Shown here one piece after another: positions 7,908 through 14,833 of a stretch of 25,144 bases of DNA. The position numbers and the translations under genes are program-made. Source of the stretch: a virus. Below the pieces are notes generated by a model. That model was not told the DNA's origin. It saw nothing but the letters and a program-made list of their open reading frames with translations, and did not search any database. Each line of letters starts with the position of its first letter. Positions within the stretch are counted from its first letter, which is position 1. Location: positions 1-25,144 of the IMG/VR virus record IMGVR_UViG_3300030110_000119. The stretch is one strand, 5' to 3'.

Positions 7908-9351
7908 TTCCGTAATTCCTATAAGTTATGTCGCTAGTCCATTCGGGGTCAGTTCCCGCTATGGCATAGCGTTGTGATTGGAAGGCGTATCGTGTTGCGC
8001 TCATTAAGTCATCACGGAGGGCTACTACTTTACCTTCCTTTCTGTGGTACATTCTAAACTCTTCAAACCAATCAGACAGGGTAGAGAATACCTTAAAGTT
8101 TCCATTCTCCATGCTTTGTAGCATAGCCATAAGCCCCTCCTCTACTGAGTTAGAGCCTTTCTTTTCCCCTAACCCGGGAGGATTAGTAAAGTGCTGTAAT
8201 AGAAAGTTACACCCATGACCCCTATACTGTTCAGCAAGACCGGGGTTTCCCATGCTATCCCTGCGATTTCCGTCATGCGGGTAGGCTATCGGAATGAAAT
8301 AAGGGCGTTGCCTTATCACCTCGGAGTGTACCGTGGGGCTTGCCTTGGATGCTCTATAGCAATCATATATGTAGAAAGTATCACTTTCATTATCTATTGC
8401 ACACCAGACAACAGCCGTGGGATGATCCCAACCAAAATCTATGGCGGCTATGCGCGGCCAATGATCCTGTATTTCTATTGGATCAATCATTAAATCTTCT
8501 TCGTTCAATGGGAAGATTAAGCCAGAGCCTATAGAAGGTCTGCCAAACCTACGCATCTCCCTTTCATGGGGGGAGTAAGCAGACAGGATTTGCTCCATTG
8601 CTTCTTCAGAAAGATGTCCCTTCTTCCCATTCATGGACTTTACGTGTTCTGAGGCATGATCCCATGTAGCGTTTGTTAGGCTTTGCCCCCTCTTTATTTG
8701 GTTCATAAAGGCGGCAACTGTTTCAGTCATGCCTGATTCAGGGGTAAATGTCATGTAGACCATTCCTCTCCTGTCTAGGGTTCGCGTTACGCTCTGTGAG
8801 TACAGTTCTCTGGATGGTTCTTCATCCAACCATACCACATCTACCGATCTACCCTGCCACTTGTCTACGCCCATTTCATAGGCTTTAAAGTGTAAAGAAG
8901 AGTTCTCACCGGAAGTATGCCGTATTAGGGCTACGGACTTGGCGTTTGGAACTCCGGGCTTGCGTTCAGTTTTTATAATACATTCTCTAGGAACAGCGCC
9001 GGAGCCAAAGGCTTCTGGATCATCGGGAGAACCCAATAACTCTGCTTGTACAATATCTCTTGTGGTTTCGTTTGACACACCACCGGCCCATGCTGTAATG
9101 GGCCTGTTAAATCTTCTACCCCTCCACCATTTAGGATATAGTCCTGTAAGGTGGTAGGCCATCTCTGCGGCCCCACAATAAGACTTTCCTATACGGTTAG
9201 CCGCCATCAATAAGCGTTGGTTATTACCTACCCCTGTTTCGTGGAATTCCTGTTGGTATGGGTACGGATCGTAGAAGTCGATCTTGTTGTATCTTTCGCG
9301 CTTCCTTAACTCTTTTGCTATCTGGATAGCCGCTTCAATGTTTTGTTCCAA
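7900..9351 (-). CDS. terL: Large terminase subunit
   Basis: The 483-aa packaging motor. The ATPase domain has Walker A AANRIGKS (50-57), Walker B VVWLDEE (172-178) and a coupling motif MTFTPESG (200-207). The nuclease domain (RNase H-like) has acidic residues in AAIDFGWDHP (D305), IAYPHDG (D360) and LRDDLMSATRYA (D447/D448). All catalytic elements look intact, so the enzyme should be active. The start is TTG with a GAGG site 6 bases upstream, overlapping the end of TerS. It lies directly upstream of the portal, the usual order. Confidence 0.95.
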   Translation of the reverse strand: MEQNIEAAIQIAKELRKRERYNKIDFYDPYPYQQEFHETGVGNNQRLLMAANRIGKSYCGAAEMAYHLTGLYPKWWRGRRFNRPITAWAGGVSNETTRDIVQAELLGSPDDPEAFGSGAVPRECIIKTERKPGVPNAKSVALIRHTSGENSSLHFKAYEMGVDKWQGRSVDVVWLDEEPSRELYSQSVTRTLDRRGMVYMTFTPESGMTETVAAFMNQIKRGQSLTNATWDHASEHVKSMNGKKGHLSEEAMEQILSAYSPHEREMRRFGRPSIGSGLIFPLNEEDLMIDPIEIQDHWPRIAAIDFGWDHPTAVVWCAIDNESDTFYIYDCYRASKASPTVHSEVIRQRPYFIPIAYPHDGNRRDSMGNPGLAEQYRGHGCNFLLQHFTNPPGLGEKKGSNSVEEGLMAMLQSMENGNFKVFSTLSDWFEEFRMYHRKEGKVVALRDDLMSATRYAFQSQRYAIAGTDPEWTSDITYRNYGIV

Positions 9352-9709
9352 GTAAAGCCTCTAGTTCCCTCTGCAACTCTTCTGTGGATTTTTCTTCAAC
9401 GTGTGACACTTCCTGTTTAATCTTCTCAGTGGGTTTAAGACCAGCCCTGTCCAGTATATCCTTCACAGCGCCAAGTCGCACAGACTCGCTCTCAGCGCCT
9501 TCTGAAAGAGATTTCAGTTGCGATAAGGCTCCCGGCACACAGTCTTGAATCATCTTGCGTGTGCGAGCCTCTATCTCTTTAGAGAACTGGTTTTTTAACT
9601 CATACCCTCTTTGCTTGGGATGGGAATACCCTGCGATCTGTGCGGCTTTAGCGGCACTACCATGCAGGCAGTATTGCTCAATAAATGTTTCTTGTTTTTC
9701 GGTTCTCAT
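9335..9709 (-). CDS. terS: Small terminase subunit
   Basis: A 124-aa protein that would recognise phage DNA and load TerL. The N-terminal helix-turn-helix pattern is typical of the terminase small-subunit family: KQETFIEQYCLHGSAAKAAQ, followed by IAGYSHPKQRGYELK ('F-I-x-x-Y-x-x-x-G-x-A-x-x-A-A-x-x-A-G-Y-S'). A central helical oligomerisation region follows (ALSQLKSLSEGAESESVRLG), then a charged C-terminal tail (EEKSTEELQRELEALLG) that would contact TerL. It overlaps the upstream 678-aa gene by ATGA and terL by 17 bases. Confidence 0.88.
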   Translation of the reverse strand: MRTEKQETFIEQYCLHGSAAKAAQIAGYSHPKQRGYELKNQFSKEIEARTRKMIQDCVPGALSQLKSLSEGAESESVRLGAVKDILDRAGLKPTEKIKQEVSHVEEKSTEELQRELEALLGTKH

Positions 9710-11742
9710 AACCCTAGTAAATTTTCTCTTAATTTCGGGTAAACGCTTTGAAATTCTCCGGTTTGATGCCCGGGACTTCCCTTTTTTTTAGGAATTGTAA
9801 AAGCCTCTTCTATTCCCAAACTAAATACATTCGGCTCATTTTTTAAGTCCGTTTTTGAAATTGGAATTATATCCATATACAAAGAGTGTGTATCAGAGCC
9901 TATATTCCCCATTCCTTGCATACCGGGAATTGGGACTCCGGGGGCCATTTGATCGTACATTACATAAGCGCCTGTACCGTCATTTTTATTTATTATCATT
10001 CTGGTTGGGTATGTCGCTAAAAGAGTATCCTCCCCCAAAACCCATTGAGAAACGCTTATATGATTCCCATCTTCTACAATTAACTTCTCTAATATATCCC
10101 TGTTGTAAAGCCTGTCGTTTAATGCCTTAGCCTGATCTAAATCAACATTGTCTACCTTATAAGCCTCTTTAATAAACTCTAATGTTTTTCTTAGGGATGG
10201 ATTATTCGCAAGGGAACTTTTTATATTACCAATTTTTTCTACTGCTCTTTGACTAAGAGCCGAATTACCAACCCTAGTTTTTTCATATTTTGCAAGAATA
10301 CTTTTAGCCATGGCTCTTGCCTTAGCACCAGCCAAACCCTTCAGTTGATTTTTCATCGTGGGTATAGGTTCGTTTCTGGCTAAATAAGCCGCCTTTATAA
10401 GGTCGTTTCTCTCCATCAATATTTTTATGATTTCTTTTTTATCTGTTACCCCCCCGTTGACTAACATCTGAACTTCCCTTAATACCGGAAGCCTTCCATT
10501 CCAATCCCACAATTTACTGTCTGGTTCTATTTCTGGGATTCCTGTATTCTTGTCTACTGAGTAACCTTTTGACGCTGAATTACCTGCCGGATTTGGTCTA
10601 TAAAACGGTTTGCTTGCTATCCTTACATTCTTATGAGGTTGTGTTTTTGTTAGGCTTAAATCTGTTTTGATAAACGGAATAAGGTGTTTTGATAAAACAT
10701 CATCTGTCATATCCGGCCCTAATCCATCTAACAAGACCTCCCTAACAACGGATGGCTCTGTAGACATCTTACTTACTGTTGTGTTTACCTTATTCCTAAG
10801 AATTTCATCAACAATTTTATTTAGCCTTATTGATTCTGGATTATTTGGGAAATATCTCATAGCAGTGTCAGCGGTTTGCAAAATCTGAGCCACAAGCGCA
10901 TCAGAACCCGCTGGCCTCATTAATTGCCCTGTTACACTATGACCGCCAGTAACTAGAGCCGGTTTTGATTCTTGTAATAAATCATCACCAAGAGAGGTGA
11001 GGTAGGTTTTCATATCATCACCCATGAGAAGAGGTCTATCCATTCCTCCCCCGGTTCGCGCTCTAGAAAACATCTCTTTCAAGTGATTCAGTTTATTTGC
11101 AACCCCACCATACCAACCACCTCTACCTTGCACTGAGGGAGCCTCAAATTGGGCTTGAAATTTTCCTGTTTTTGTGGTACTGTCTTTTCTGGTATTAAAT
11201 TGAGGAGTCCACAATCTACCCATAGAAAGTCTGCGAGGCCCAACCGCTTTGGCTACTGTTGGTACGATATTAGCACCTGTCAGGTTTTGTGCAACCTTCG
11301 CCCCTCCCATAGTCGCTGTTCCTGCTAGATTAGTACCTAACCTTGCGGTTGTCTCAAAAGGCTTAGCAACTGTATTCAAAATTGTACTAATTTCTCTAGG
11401 AAAATCCAATCCCATTTTTGCCCATGTTACGGGTAATGCAACGTCAAGCCCCATACCCATAATCATGCTTGCATTTCGGGCTGTATCAGGATCAACCCCA
11501 AATGATACCAAAGCGTCCTTTATCGGCTCTTCTCTTAAAGCCTCAAATGGCGCTGTAATCGGGGCGCTTACATACTGAAAAGCACCCAAACCTTTGTCTA
11601 ACAGGCTGTCAGAACCCATTAAATCCATACCGGATTCAACCTGTTCCTGATAAACTTCTGGGATTCTTTTTATAGGTTGGATAGCATCAGACAAATATCC
11701 ACCCAGTATTTCCCCTATTGATCTTTTTTGTTCTTCGTCCAT
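9706..11742 (-). CDS. Unknown 678-aa protein at the head of the late operon
   Basis: Not recognised as a named family. The N-terminal third is rich in small hydrophobic residues with amphipathic helices (DALVSFGVDPDTARNASMIM, GLDVALPVTWAKMGLDF), then a Gly/Ala-rich stretch (LGTNLAGTATMGGAKVAQN). The central part is polar and basic, and the C-terminus is folded-looking (LYMDIIPISKTDLK, VFSLGIEEAFTIPKKKGSPG). Such composition is seen in large phage polyvalent or internal-virion proteins that are injected with DNA, but no catalytic motif was found. It is the first gene after the divergent control region and overlaps terS by ATGA, so it is made with the packaging genes. It has no strong Shine-Dalgarno. 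Confidence 0.6.
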   Translation of the reverse strand: MDEEQKRSIGEILGGYLSDAIQPIKRIPEVYQEQVESGMDLMGSDSLLDKGLGAFQYVSAPITAPFEALREEPIKDALVSFGVDPDTARNASMIMGMGLDVALPVTWAKMGLDFPREISTILNTVAKPFETTARLGTNLAGTATMGGAKVAQNLTGANIVPTVAKAVGPRRLSMGRLWTPQFNTRKDSTTKTGKFQAQFEAPSVQGRGGWYGGVANKLNHLKEMFSRARTGGGMDRPLLMGDDMKTYLTSLGDDLLQESKPALVTGGHSVTGQLMRPAGSDALVAQILQTADTAMRYFPNNPESIRLNKIVDEILRNKVNTTVSKMSTEPSVVREVLLDGLGPDMTDDVLSKHLIPFIKTDLSLTKTQPHKNVRIASKPFYRPNPAGNSASKGYSVDKNTGIPEIEPDSKLWDWNGRLPVLREVQMLVNGGVTDKKEIIKILMERNDLIKAAYLARNEPIPTMKNQLKGLAGAKARAMAKSILAKYEKTRVGNSALSQRAVEKIGNIKSSLANNPSLRKTLEFIKEAYKVDNVDLDQAKALNDRLYNRDILEKLIVEDGNHISVSQWVLGEDTLLATYPTRMIINKNDGTGAYVMYDQMAPGVPIPGMQGMGNIGSDTHSLYMDIIPISKTDLKNEPNVFSLGIEEAFTIPKKKGSPGHQTGEFQSVYPKLRENLLGL

Positions 11743-12164
11743 ATTAGAGAATTCTTATAAAGGGTAAAATGTCCTGATGGTGAGTGTGTACAATATAATA
11801 TATAACAGCAAGAAAAAAAAGGGGCGGTGGGGGGGTCATAAACTGAGTCTATGCGAATTATTAAATCTATTTATAACCAGCGTTGGCCTTATGGTTTGCA
11901 GCAATAACCTTTCAAATAGTATGGTTATTATTTTTGTGGCTTTGCAGATCAGTGACCCCATGTCCAATAGAATCTATTTATACCGGCATAAAAAGAATCT
12001 GCTTGCTTTTGGGGAGTGTGTGAGTGTGAGGCCGGGACATCATAAACTCCCTTTATACCCCTATCAAAACATCGTGTGCAAAAAGATTGACTTTCTGAAT
12101 CCAGTATGGATAATCCAATCACCGGGCAACAACAGCCCCAGAATAAGCAAATAAGGAAATACTA
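11743..12164. promoter_or_regulatory. Divergent control region between late and early genes
   Basis: About 420 bases with no credible gene; the open plus-strand frame here has unusual composition and no ribosome site. Visible elements: an A8 run followed by GGGGCGGTGGGGGGG near 11811-11835. The 12-base sequence AATCTATTTATA occurs at 11864-11875 and 11971-11982. TCATAAACT occurs at 11836-11844 and 12040-12048, each followed by a T-rich 'TAT'. GAGTGTGT occurs at 11782-11789 and 12014-12021, the latter as a tandem pair. Paired repeats in a divergent region suggest regulator or polymerase binding sites. Function is inferred. Confidence 0.55.
12087..12114 (+). promoter_or_regulatory. Candidate sigma70-like promoter for the first plus-strand gene
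   Basis: TTGACT (12087-12092), a 16-base spacer and GATAAT (12109-12114) lie about 50 bases before the ATG of the 101-aa gene. The match is 5/6 to each consensus box. It would start the 12165-13785 transcript. Confidence 0.5.
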
Positions 12165-12470
12165 ATGCACCCAATCGAAAGAGAAATAGCCTCACGTATC
12201 ATCAACGCAGTCCTGAGCGAAAAGGGCCACACAATCTCAGTATTTGACGGTGAAGAAACCGTTGTGAGCAAATCAGACGATGCCAAAAGAATACTGAATG
12301 AGATGTGCCAGACAGATGATGGTGATGTCCTCTTCATAAATCATGGTCAGGAAGACATTGGCGCGGTATATTTTTGCTACGGTAACGAACCGGAGTATGT
12401 TGTCGCTGATTACAGTGCAGACAAATTCACTTCAAGAATTGTCGAAACCGTGACGATGGATTACGACTAA
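12165..12470 (+). CDS. Early hypothetical protein, 101 aa
   Basis: An acidic soluble protein with an N-terminal helix (MHPIEREIASRIINAVLSEK), a short strand with ISVFDGEETVVSKSDD, and a C-terminal alpha/beta part (DGDVLFINHGQE, GAVYFCYGNEPEYVVADYS). The 'H-P-I-E-R-E-I-x-x-R-I-I' opening and '[YF]-G-N-x-x-x-x-V-x-x-D-Y' close match small phage and plasmid proteins I have seen without known function. AAGGA lies 7 bases before the ATG. It is the first gene downstream of the divergent region and is followed by a strong hairpin, so its expression may be separable from the next gene. Confidence 0.72.
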   Translation: MHPIEREIASRIINAVLSEKGHTISVFDGEETVVSKSDDAKRILNEMCQTDDGDVLFINHGQEDIGAVYFCYGNEPEYVVADYSADKFTSRIVETVTMDYD

Positions 12471-12481
12471 TCACCAATTTC

Positions 12482-12521
12482 AATCAACCTACGAACCCCG
12501 GTCTATCCGGGGTTTTCGGGT
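12482..12521 (+). terminator. Hairpin module A (weak terminator or attenuator)
   Basis: AACCCCGG (12494-12501) pairs with CCGGGGTT (12507-12514) around a 5-base loop TCTAT, followed by TTTC. Flanks AATCAACCT (12482-12490) and TTTCGGGT (12514-12521) recur at the same spacing in a second module 542 bases downstream. The U tract is short (about 4), so this could be a partial terminator or an mRNA-stabilising hairpin between two co-directional genes. Confidence 0.7.
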
Positions 12522-12545
12522 AAACAAACCATAGGAACCAAGACC

Positions 12546-13013
12546 ATGAAAAGATCACAAGTGTACTTTAACCTTCACAAAAGTTGTTTCAGCGTCCAAC
12601 AGGGCGGGAAAGTGTACGCCCACGCCGATGGTGTACTCCTTGAGAATGTCCGGTTTAACGTATCCAAAGCAGGACAGCGAAAGGTTCGGGAAACAAGGCG
12701 AAAGAATGTACACGCTAGGGTTTCAGGTTATCCCGCGCCCAGTATTGGATCAAACCATAATGCCCACGAAATTCATTACGGGGAAGATGCTAATACAGTA
12801 ATATTAAGCCCTCAATTGGTCAAATTCTGCCGTGAGGATATCGAATCACTGAAAGCGGTAGGATGGCATACGGCAACGTATAACCCCTATAAGAATGATA
12901 CCTTCATTGATGCCGTCACTGGCGGGGAATTACATGATGCCAGAAAGGTTCTAATGTTTACCCGCAACAATGCAGGCCCAGTGATACTTTACAAGCCTAC
13001 CCTATCCGGCTAG
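12546..13013 (+). CDS. Early phage protein, 155 aa, 'RRKNVHA' family
   Basis: The N-terminus reads SQVYFNLHKSCFSVQQGGKV and is followed by a basic segment KAGQRKVRETRRKNVHARVS. Proteins of this form, with a strand 'Y-x-N-L-H-K-x-x-x-S-V' and then 'V-R-x-x-x-R-K-N-V-H-A', occur in early regions of many T7-like and marine phages; the function is unknown. The C-terminal part has HTATYNPYKNDTFIDAVTG and ends ILYKPTLSG. The basic surface suggests nucleic-acid contact, which is only inference. AGGA precedes the ATG by 8 bases, after hairpin module A. Confidence 0.75.
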   Translation: MKRSQVYFNLHKSCFSVQQGGKVYAHADGVLLENVRFNVSKAGQRKVRETRRKNVHARVSGYPAPSIGSNHNAHEIHYGEDANTVILSPQLVKFCREDIESLKAVGWHTATYNPYKNDTFIDAVTGGELHDARKVLMFTRNNAGPVILYKPTLSG

Positions 13014-13023
13014 ACTAGCCATT

Positions 13024-13063
13024 AATCAACCTGAGCGCCCCGCTAAATGTGGGGCTTTCGGGT
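13024..13063 (+). terminator. Hairpin module B (weak terminator or attenuator)
   Basis: GCCCCGC (13037-13043) pairs with GTGGGGC (13049-13055, one G-U pair) around a 5-base loop TAAAT, then TTTC. Its flanks AATCAACCT and TTTCGGGT are identical in sequence and spacing (32 bases start to start) to those of module A, while the stem sequence differs but still pairs. Confidence 0.7.
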
Positions 13064-13089
13064 GCAACCACAACAAAGGAAAAAGCAAA

Positions 13090-13785
13090 ATGAAACTACT
13101 TGATACGGCAGGCGGTAACCCCAAACTGAAAAAGAATAATCTTGATAAAACATTGCGTGTTGCTGGTTTATCCCTATTGCCTAATAAAAAGGGATGCCCA
13201 TTTATGGATATTGCCGGGTGTGGCGAATCATGCTTAAGGTTTTCGGGCCGGGGAAATTTTCAGAATGTGGTGGATTCTCGCCAGTCTAAACTTGATTATC
13301 TGAATTCTGACCGTGCCGGATTTATTGCTGATCTAGTAGCAGAACTAAAAACCTTCTCAAAATACTGTGCCAAACGTGGTTTGCAGGGTTATGTCCGTTT
13401 GAACGTCCTATCTGATTACCCATGGCATACCGAAGCATACGGCGCTATCCCGCAACGATTCCCAGAATTAAGGTTCTACGACTACACTAAAGTAGCATCC
13501 AGATTGGGGAATACGCCAGAAAACTATCAGTTGATGTTTTCCTACAGCCCTGCTATCGCATATCAGAAAAGCGTAGCATTGGCTCTTAAAACTGACCAAC
13601 CCATGAGCGTAGTCTTTAACGGCGATATGCCGACTGAATTCTTAGGCCGTAAGGTTTACGATGGCGACAAATCTGATATCGACAATCTGACCCGCAAGGG
13701 CGCTATCGTAGGACTGAAATATAAACTCGCGAAGGGTCAATCTATAGATCCACTAGACTCTAAATTCATTGTGACGGTAAAGTAA
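13090..13785 (+). CDS. Gp88-like/DUF7227-type phage protein, 231 aa
   Basis: The start (GGNPKLKKNN, RVAGLSLLPNKKG) and a cysteine motif (CPFMDIAGCGESCLRFSGRG; C36, C44, C48) match a phage and plasmid family annotated as 'gene product 88' or DUF7227. The pattern there is 'L-s-L-x-P-x-x-x-x-C-P-x-A-x-x-x-C-x-x-x-C-L-x-x-x-G-R-G'. A KLDYLNSDRAGFIADLVAEL helix and YVRLNVLSDYPWH follow. The invariant cysteines suggest metal or Fe-S binding, but the activity is unknown. It has an AAAGGA site, follows hairpin module B and is closed by a strong terminator. Family naming is from memory of the motif. Confidence 0.75.
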   Translation: MKLLDTAGGNPKLKKNNLDKTLRVAGLSLLPNKKGCPFMDIAGCGESCLRFSGRGNFQNVVDSRQSKLDYLNSDRAGFIADLVAELKTFSKYCAKRGLQGYVRLNVLSDYPWHTEAYGAIPQRFPELRFYDYTKVASRLGNTPENYQLMFSYSPAIAYQKSVALALKTDQPMSVVFNGDMPTEFLGRKVYDGDKSDIDNLTRKGAIVGLKYKLAKGQSIDPLDSKFIVTVK

Positions 13786-13812
13786 CTAAACCATAAACCA
13801 ATCTTATTATTG

Positions 13813-13839
13813 ACCCGCCTATAATGGGCGGGTTTTTTT
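13813..13839 (+). terminator. Intrinsic terminator after the Gp88-like gene
   Basis: ACCCGCC (13813-13819) pairs with GGCGGGT (13827-13833) around a 7-base loop and is followed directly by a run of seven T. This is a classical rho-independent terminator that closes the first plus-strand transcription unit. Confidence 0.9.
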
Positions 13840-13901
13840 ATGCGTGGACGATAACGGTAGAACACGCCTTGCAAGGCCCTCAGTTGGCCTGCACGGCCTG
13901 A

Positions 13902-14072
13902 TTACGGCCCCTTGGTACTATCCCCTAGGGTTAGGGCTATCTCCTGTCTGACGGCCTTAGAATCGCGCTGATAGGCGGTCTTTGGTTTATGCCTATATCC
14001 CTTATAATTATCATGGGAATGTTTCTGCACTAGGTTTCGCCGTCTGGCGCGTGTTGTTTTATCGCTACTCAT
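13902..14072 (-). CDS. Small basic protein on the opposite strand, 56 aa
   Basis: The frame encodes MSSDKTTRARRRNLVQKHSH and then YKGYRHKPKTAYQRDSKAVR. The R-R-N-L-V-x-K-H-x-H segment with a following basic H/K stretch resembles tiny phage proteins of the type 'R-N-x-V-A-K-H-x-x-x-F-N-K'. A longer TTG start at 14090 is possible. No Shine-Dalgarno is visible, but a promoter with TTGCCT and TATAAC lies just upstream and would give a very short leader. It points against its plus-strand neighbours, so it may be independently expressed. A DNA- or RNA-binding role is suggested only by charge. Confidence 0.5.
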   Translation of the reverse strand: MSSDKTTRARRRNLVQKHSHDNYKGYRHKPKTAYQRDSKAVRQEIALTLGDSTKGP

Positions 14073-14092
14073 TTTGTTGTATTTATGCAACA

Positions 14093-14120
14093 GTTATAAT
14101 TTAGGCATACTGCTAGGCAA
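14093..14120 (-). promoter_or_regulatory. Candidate minus-strand sigma70 promoter
   Basis: Reading the minus strand, TTGCCT (14120-14115), a 16-base spacer and TATAAC (14098-14093) lie about 20 bases before the ATG of the 56-aa basic gene. The expected start of transcription leaves a leader of about 15 bases. The -35 box sits inside the CCTAT/ATAGG dyad cluster, so a regulator could block it. Confidence 0.5.
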
Positions 14121-14490
14121 CCCCTATGTGATAGGTAGACCCTATCTAGGACGGTAGCCTACAGATTGATTATTATCAGGGGTATACAATACACGCCGTA
14201 TACGGGGGCGGTGATCCCTTTCGGGTATAATATCACTTAAACCTGTTTTATACAGCACCCCGCGAATGTTGCGGGATACGGCTACAGCGCCGGGTTGCCA
14301 GTAAGCGCCATCAATCTAATTCCCTATCTGGTAGATGGTGGCAGGAAAAGAGCCACATGATTTAAAGAGTCCACCACTCAATGACCATTCTAATTTAAAA
14401 AGGTATTTCTGTCAATACTATTATCTATTAGGGATTATCCCTTTAATATCAATGACTTAAATTAATTAGATAAAAATGTGCAGATTGTTG

Positions 14491-14519
14491 TTGACAGGCC
14501 TGAGTCTATCCTGTATCAT
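14491..14519 (+). promoter_or_regulatory. Strong sigma70 promoter of the main early operon
   Basis: TTGACA (14491-14496), a 17-base spacer and TATCAT (14514-14519) are near-consensus. The expected transcript start is near 14526, with AAGGA and ATG of the 93-aa gene 25-30 bases later. Its position also shows that an upstream in-frame ATG at 14476 cannot be the start on this transcript. Confidence 0.82.
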
Positions 14520-14550
14520 TCGGTTACTGACTCTCTATAAGGACACACAA

Positions 14551-14832
14551 ATGATCTACAAAGCACTTGAGAAAATTGAGAAGGGTGAAGGTGGATACCT
14601 ATTCTACACCAAGAATCTTTTCACTGGAAACAGGGCCGTCTTTACTGTAACCTTCAGTGAAATGGAGAAAGACGGATGGGGAGATTCAGACCCATTCCAA
14701 GATGCCCAAGATTGGGCCGATGGGGAACTGGTACAGAACGCTTTCCGCTACCTGTACCCTGCTGAGAGGGAGATGTTAATCACTGGTATATTGCCAGAAG
14801 ATTGGCACAACATAAACGATTTGGGAGAATAA
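14551..14832 (+). CDS. First gene of main early operon, 93 aa
   Basis: The start was set at ATG 14551 because the upstream ATG lies inside the promoter. An AAGGA site is 7 bases before it. The protein begins MIYKALEKIEKGEGGYLFYT and has an acidic middle (FSEMEKDGWGDSDPFQDAQD). It ends with YPAEREMLITGILPEDWHNI, a motif like 'E-R-E-F-[IL]-[LM]-T-G-I-x-P-x-x-W' seen in small phage proteins of unknown role. No catalytic motif or membrane segment. Being first after a strong promoter, it may be among the most abundant early products. Confidence 0.75.
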   Translation: MIYKALEKIEKGEGGYLFYTKNLFTGNRAVFTVTFSEMEKDGWGDSDPFQDAQDWADGELVQNAFRYLYPAEREMLITGILPEDWHNINDLGE

Positions 14833-14833
14833 C

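Larger units (their letters stand above)
13840..14550. other. Gene-poor structured region, candidate origin or control region
   Basis: Apart from a short minus-strand gene, about 600 bases carry clustered symmetry. Perfect palindromes: GCCTTGCAAGGC (13866-13877) and CCGTATACGG (14196-14205). GGCC recurs at 13875, 13886, 13895 and 13906, 9-11 bases apart. CCTAT/ATAGG/CCTATC arms (14123-14146) can form two mutually exclusive hairpins inside TAGGC...GCCTA. CCCGC/GCGGG (14259-14275) form a stem, and AGGGAT-T-ATCCCT spans 14430-14442. The stretch ends in an AT-rich tract before a strong promoter. Such a mix is typical of replication origins and regulator sites, but no initiator binding site is proven. 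Confidence 0.5.

Noticed and set aside
11777-12154. Plus-strand open frame of 125 codons in the divergent region
   Set aside because: No ribosome site, low-complexity start with Lys run and G-rich codons, no protein-like pattern; overlaps repeats and promoters.
14281-14360. Possible tRNA-like or small structured RNA (GCCATC/GATGGT pairing)
   Set aside because: No acceptor or anticodon arms consistent with tRNA; imperfect stem only; kept only as part of the structured region.
14476-14550. Upstream in-frame ATG for the first main early gene
   Set aside because: It lies 5' of the -35 box, so it is not on the transcript from the strong promoter.
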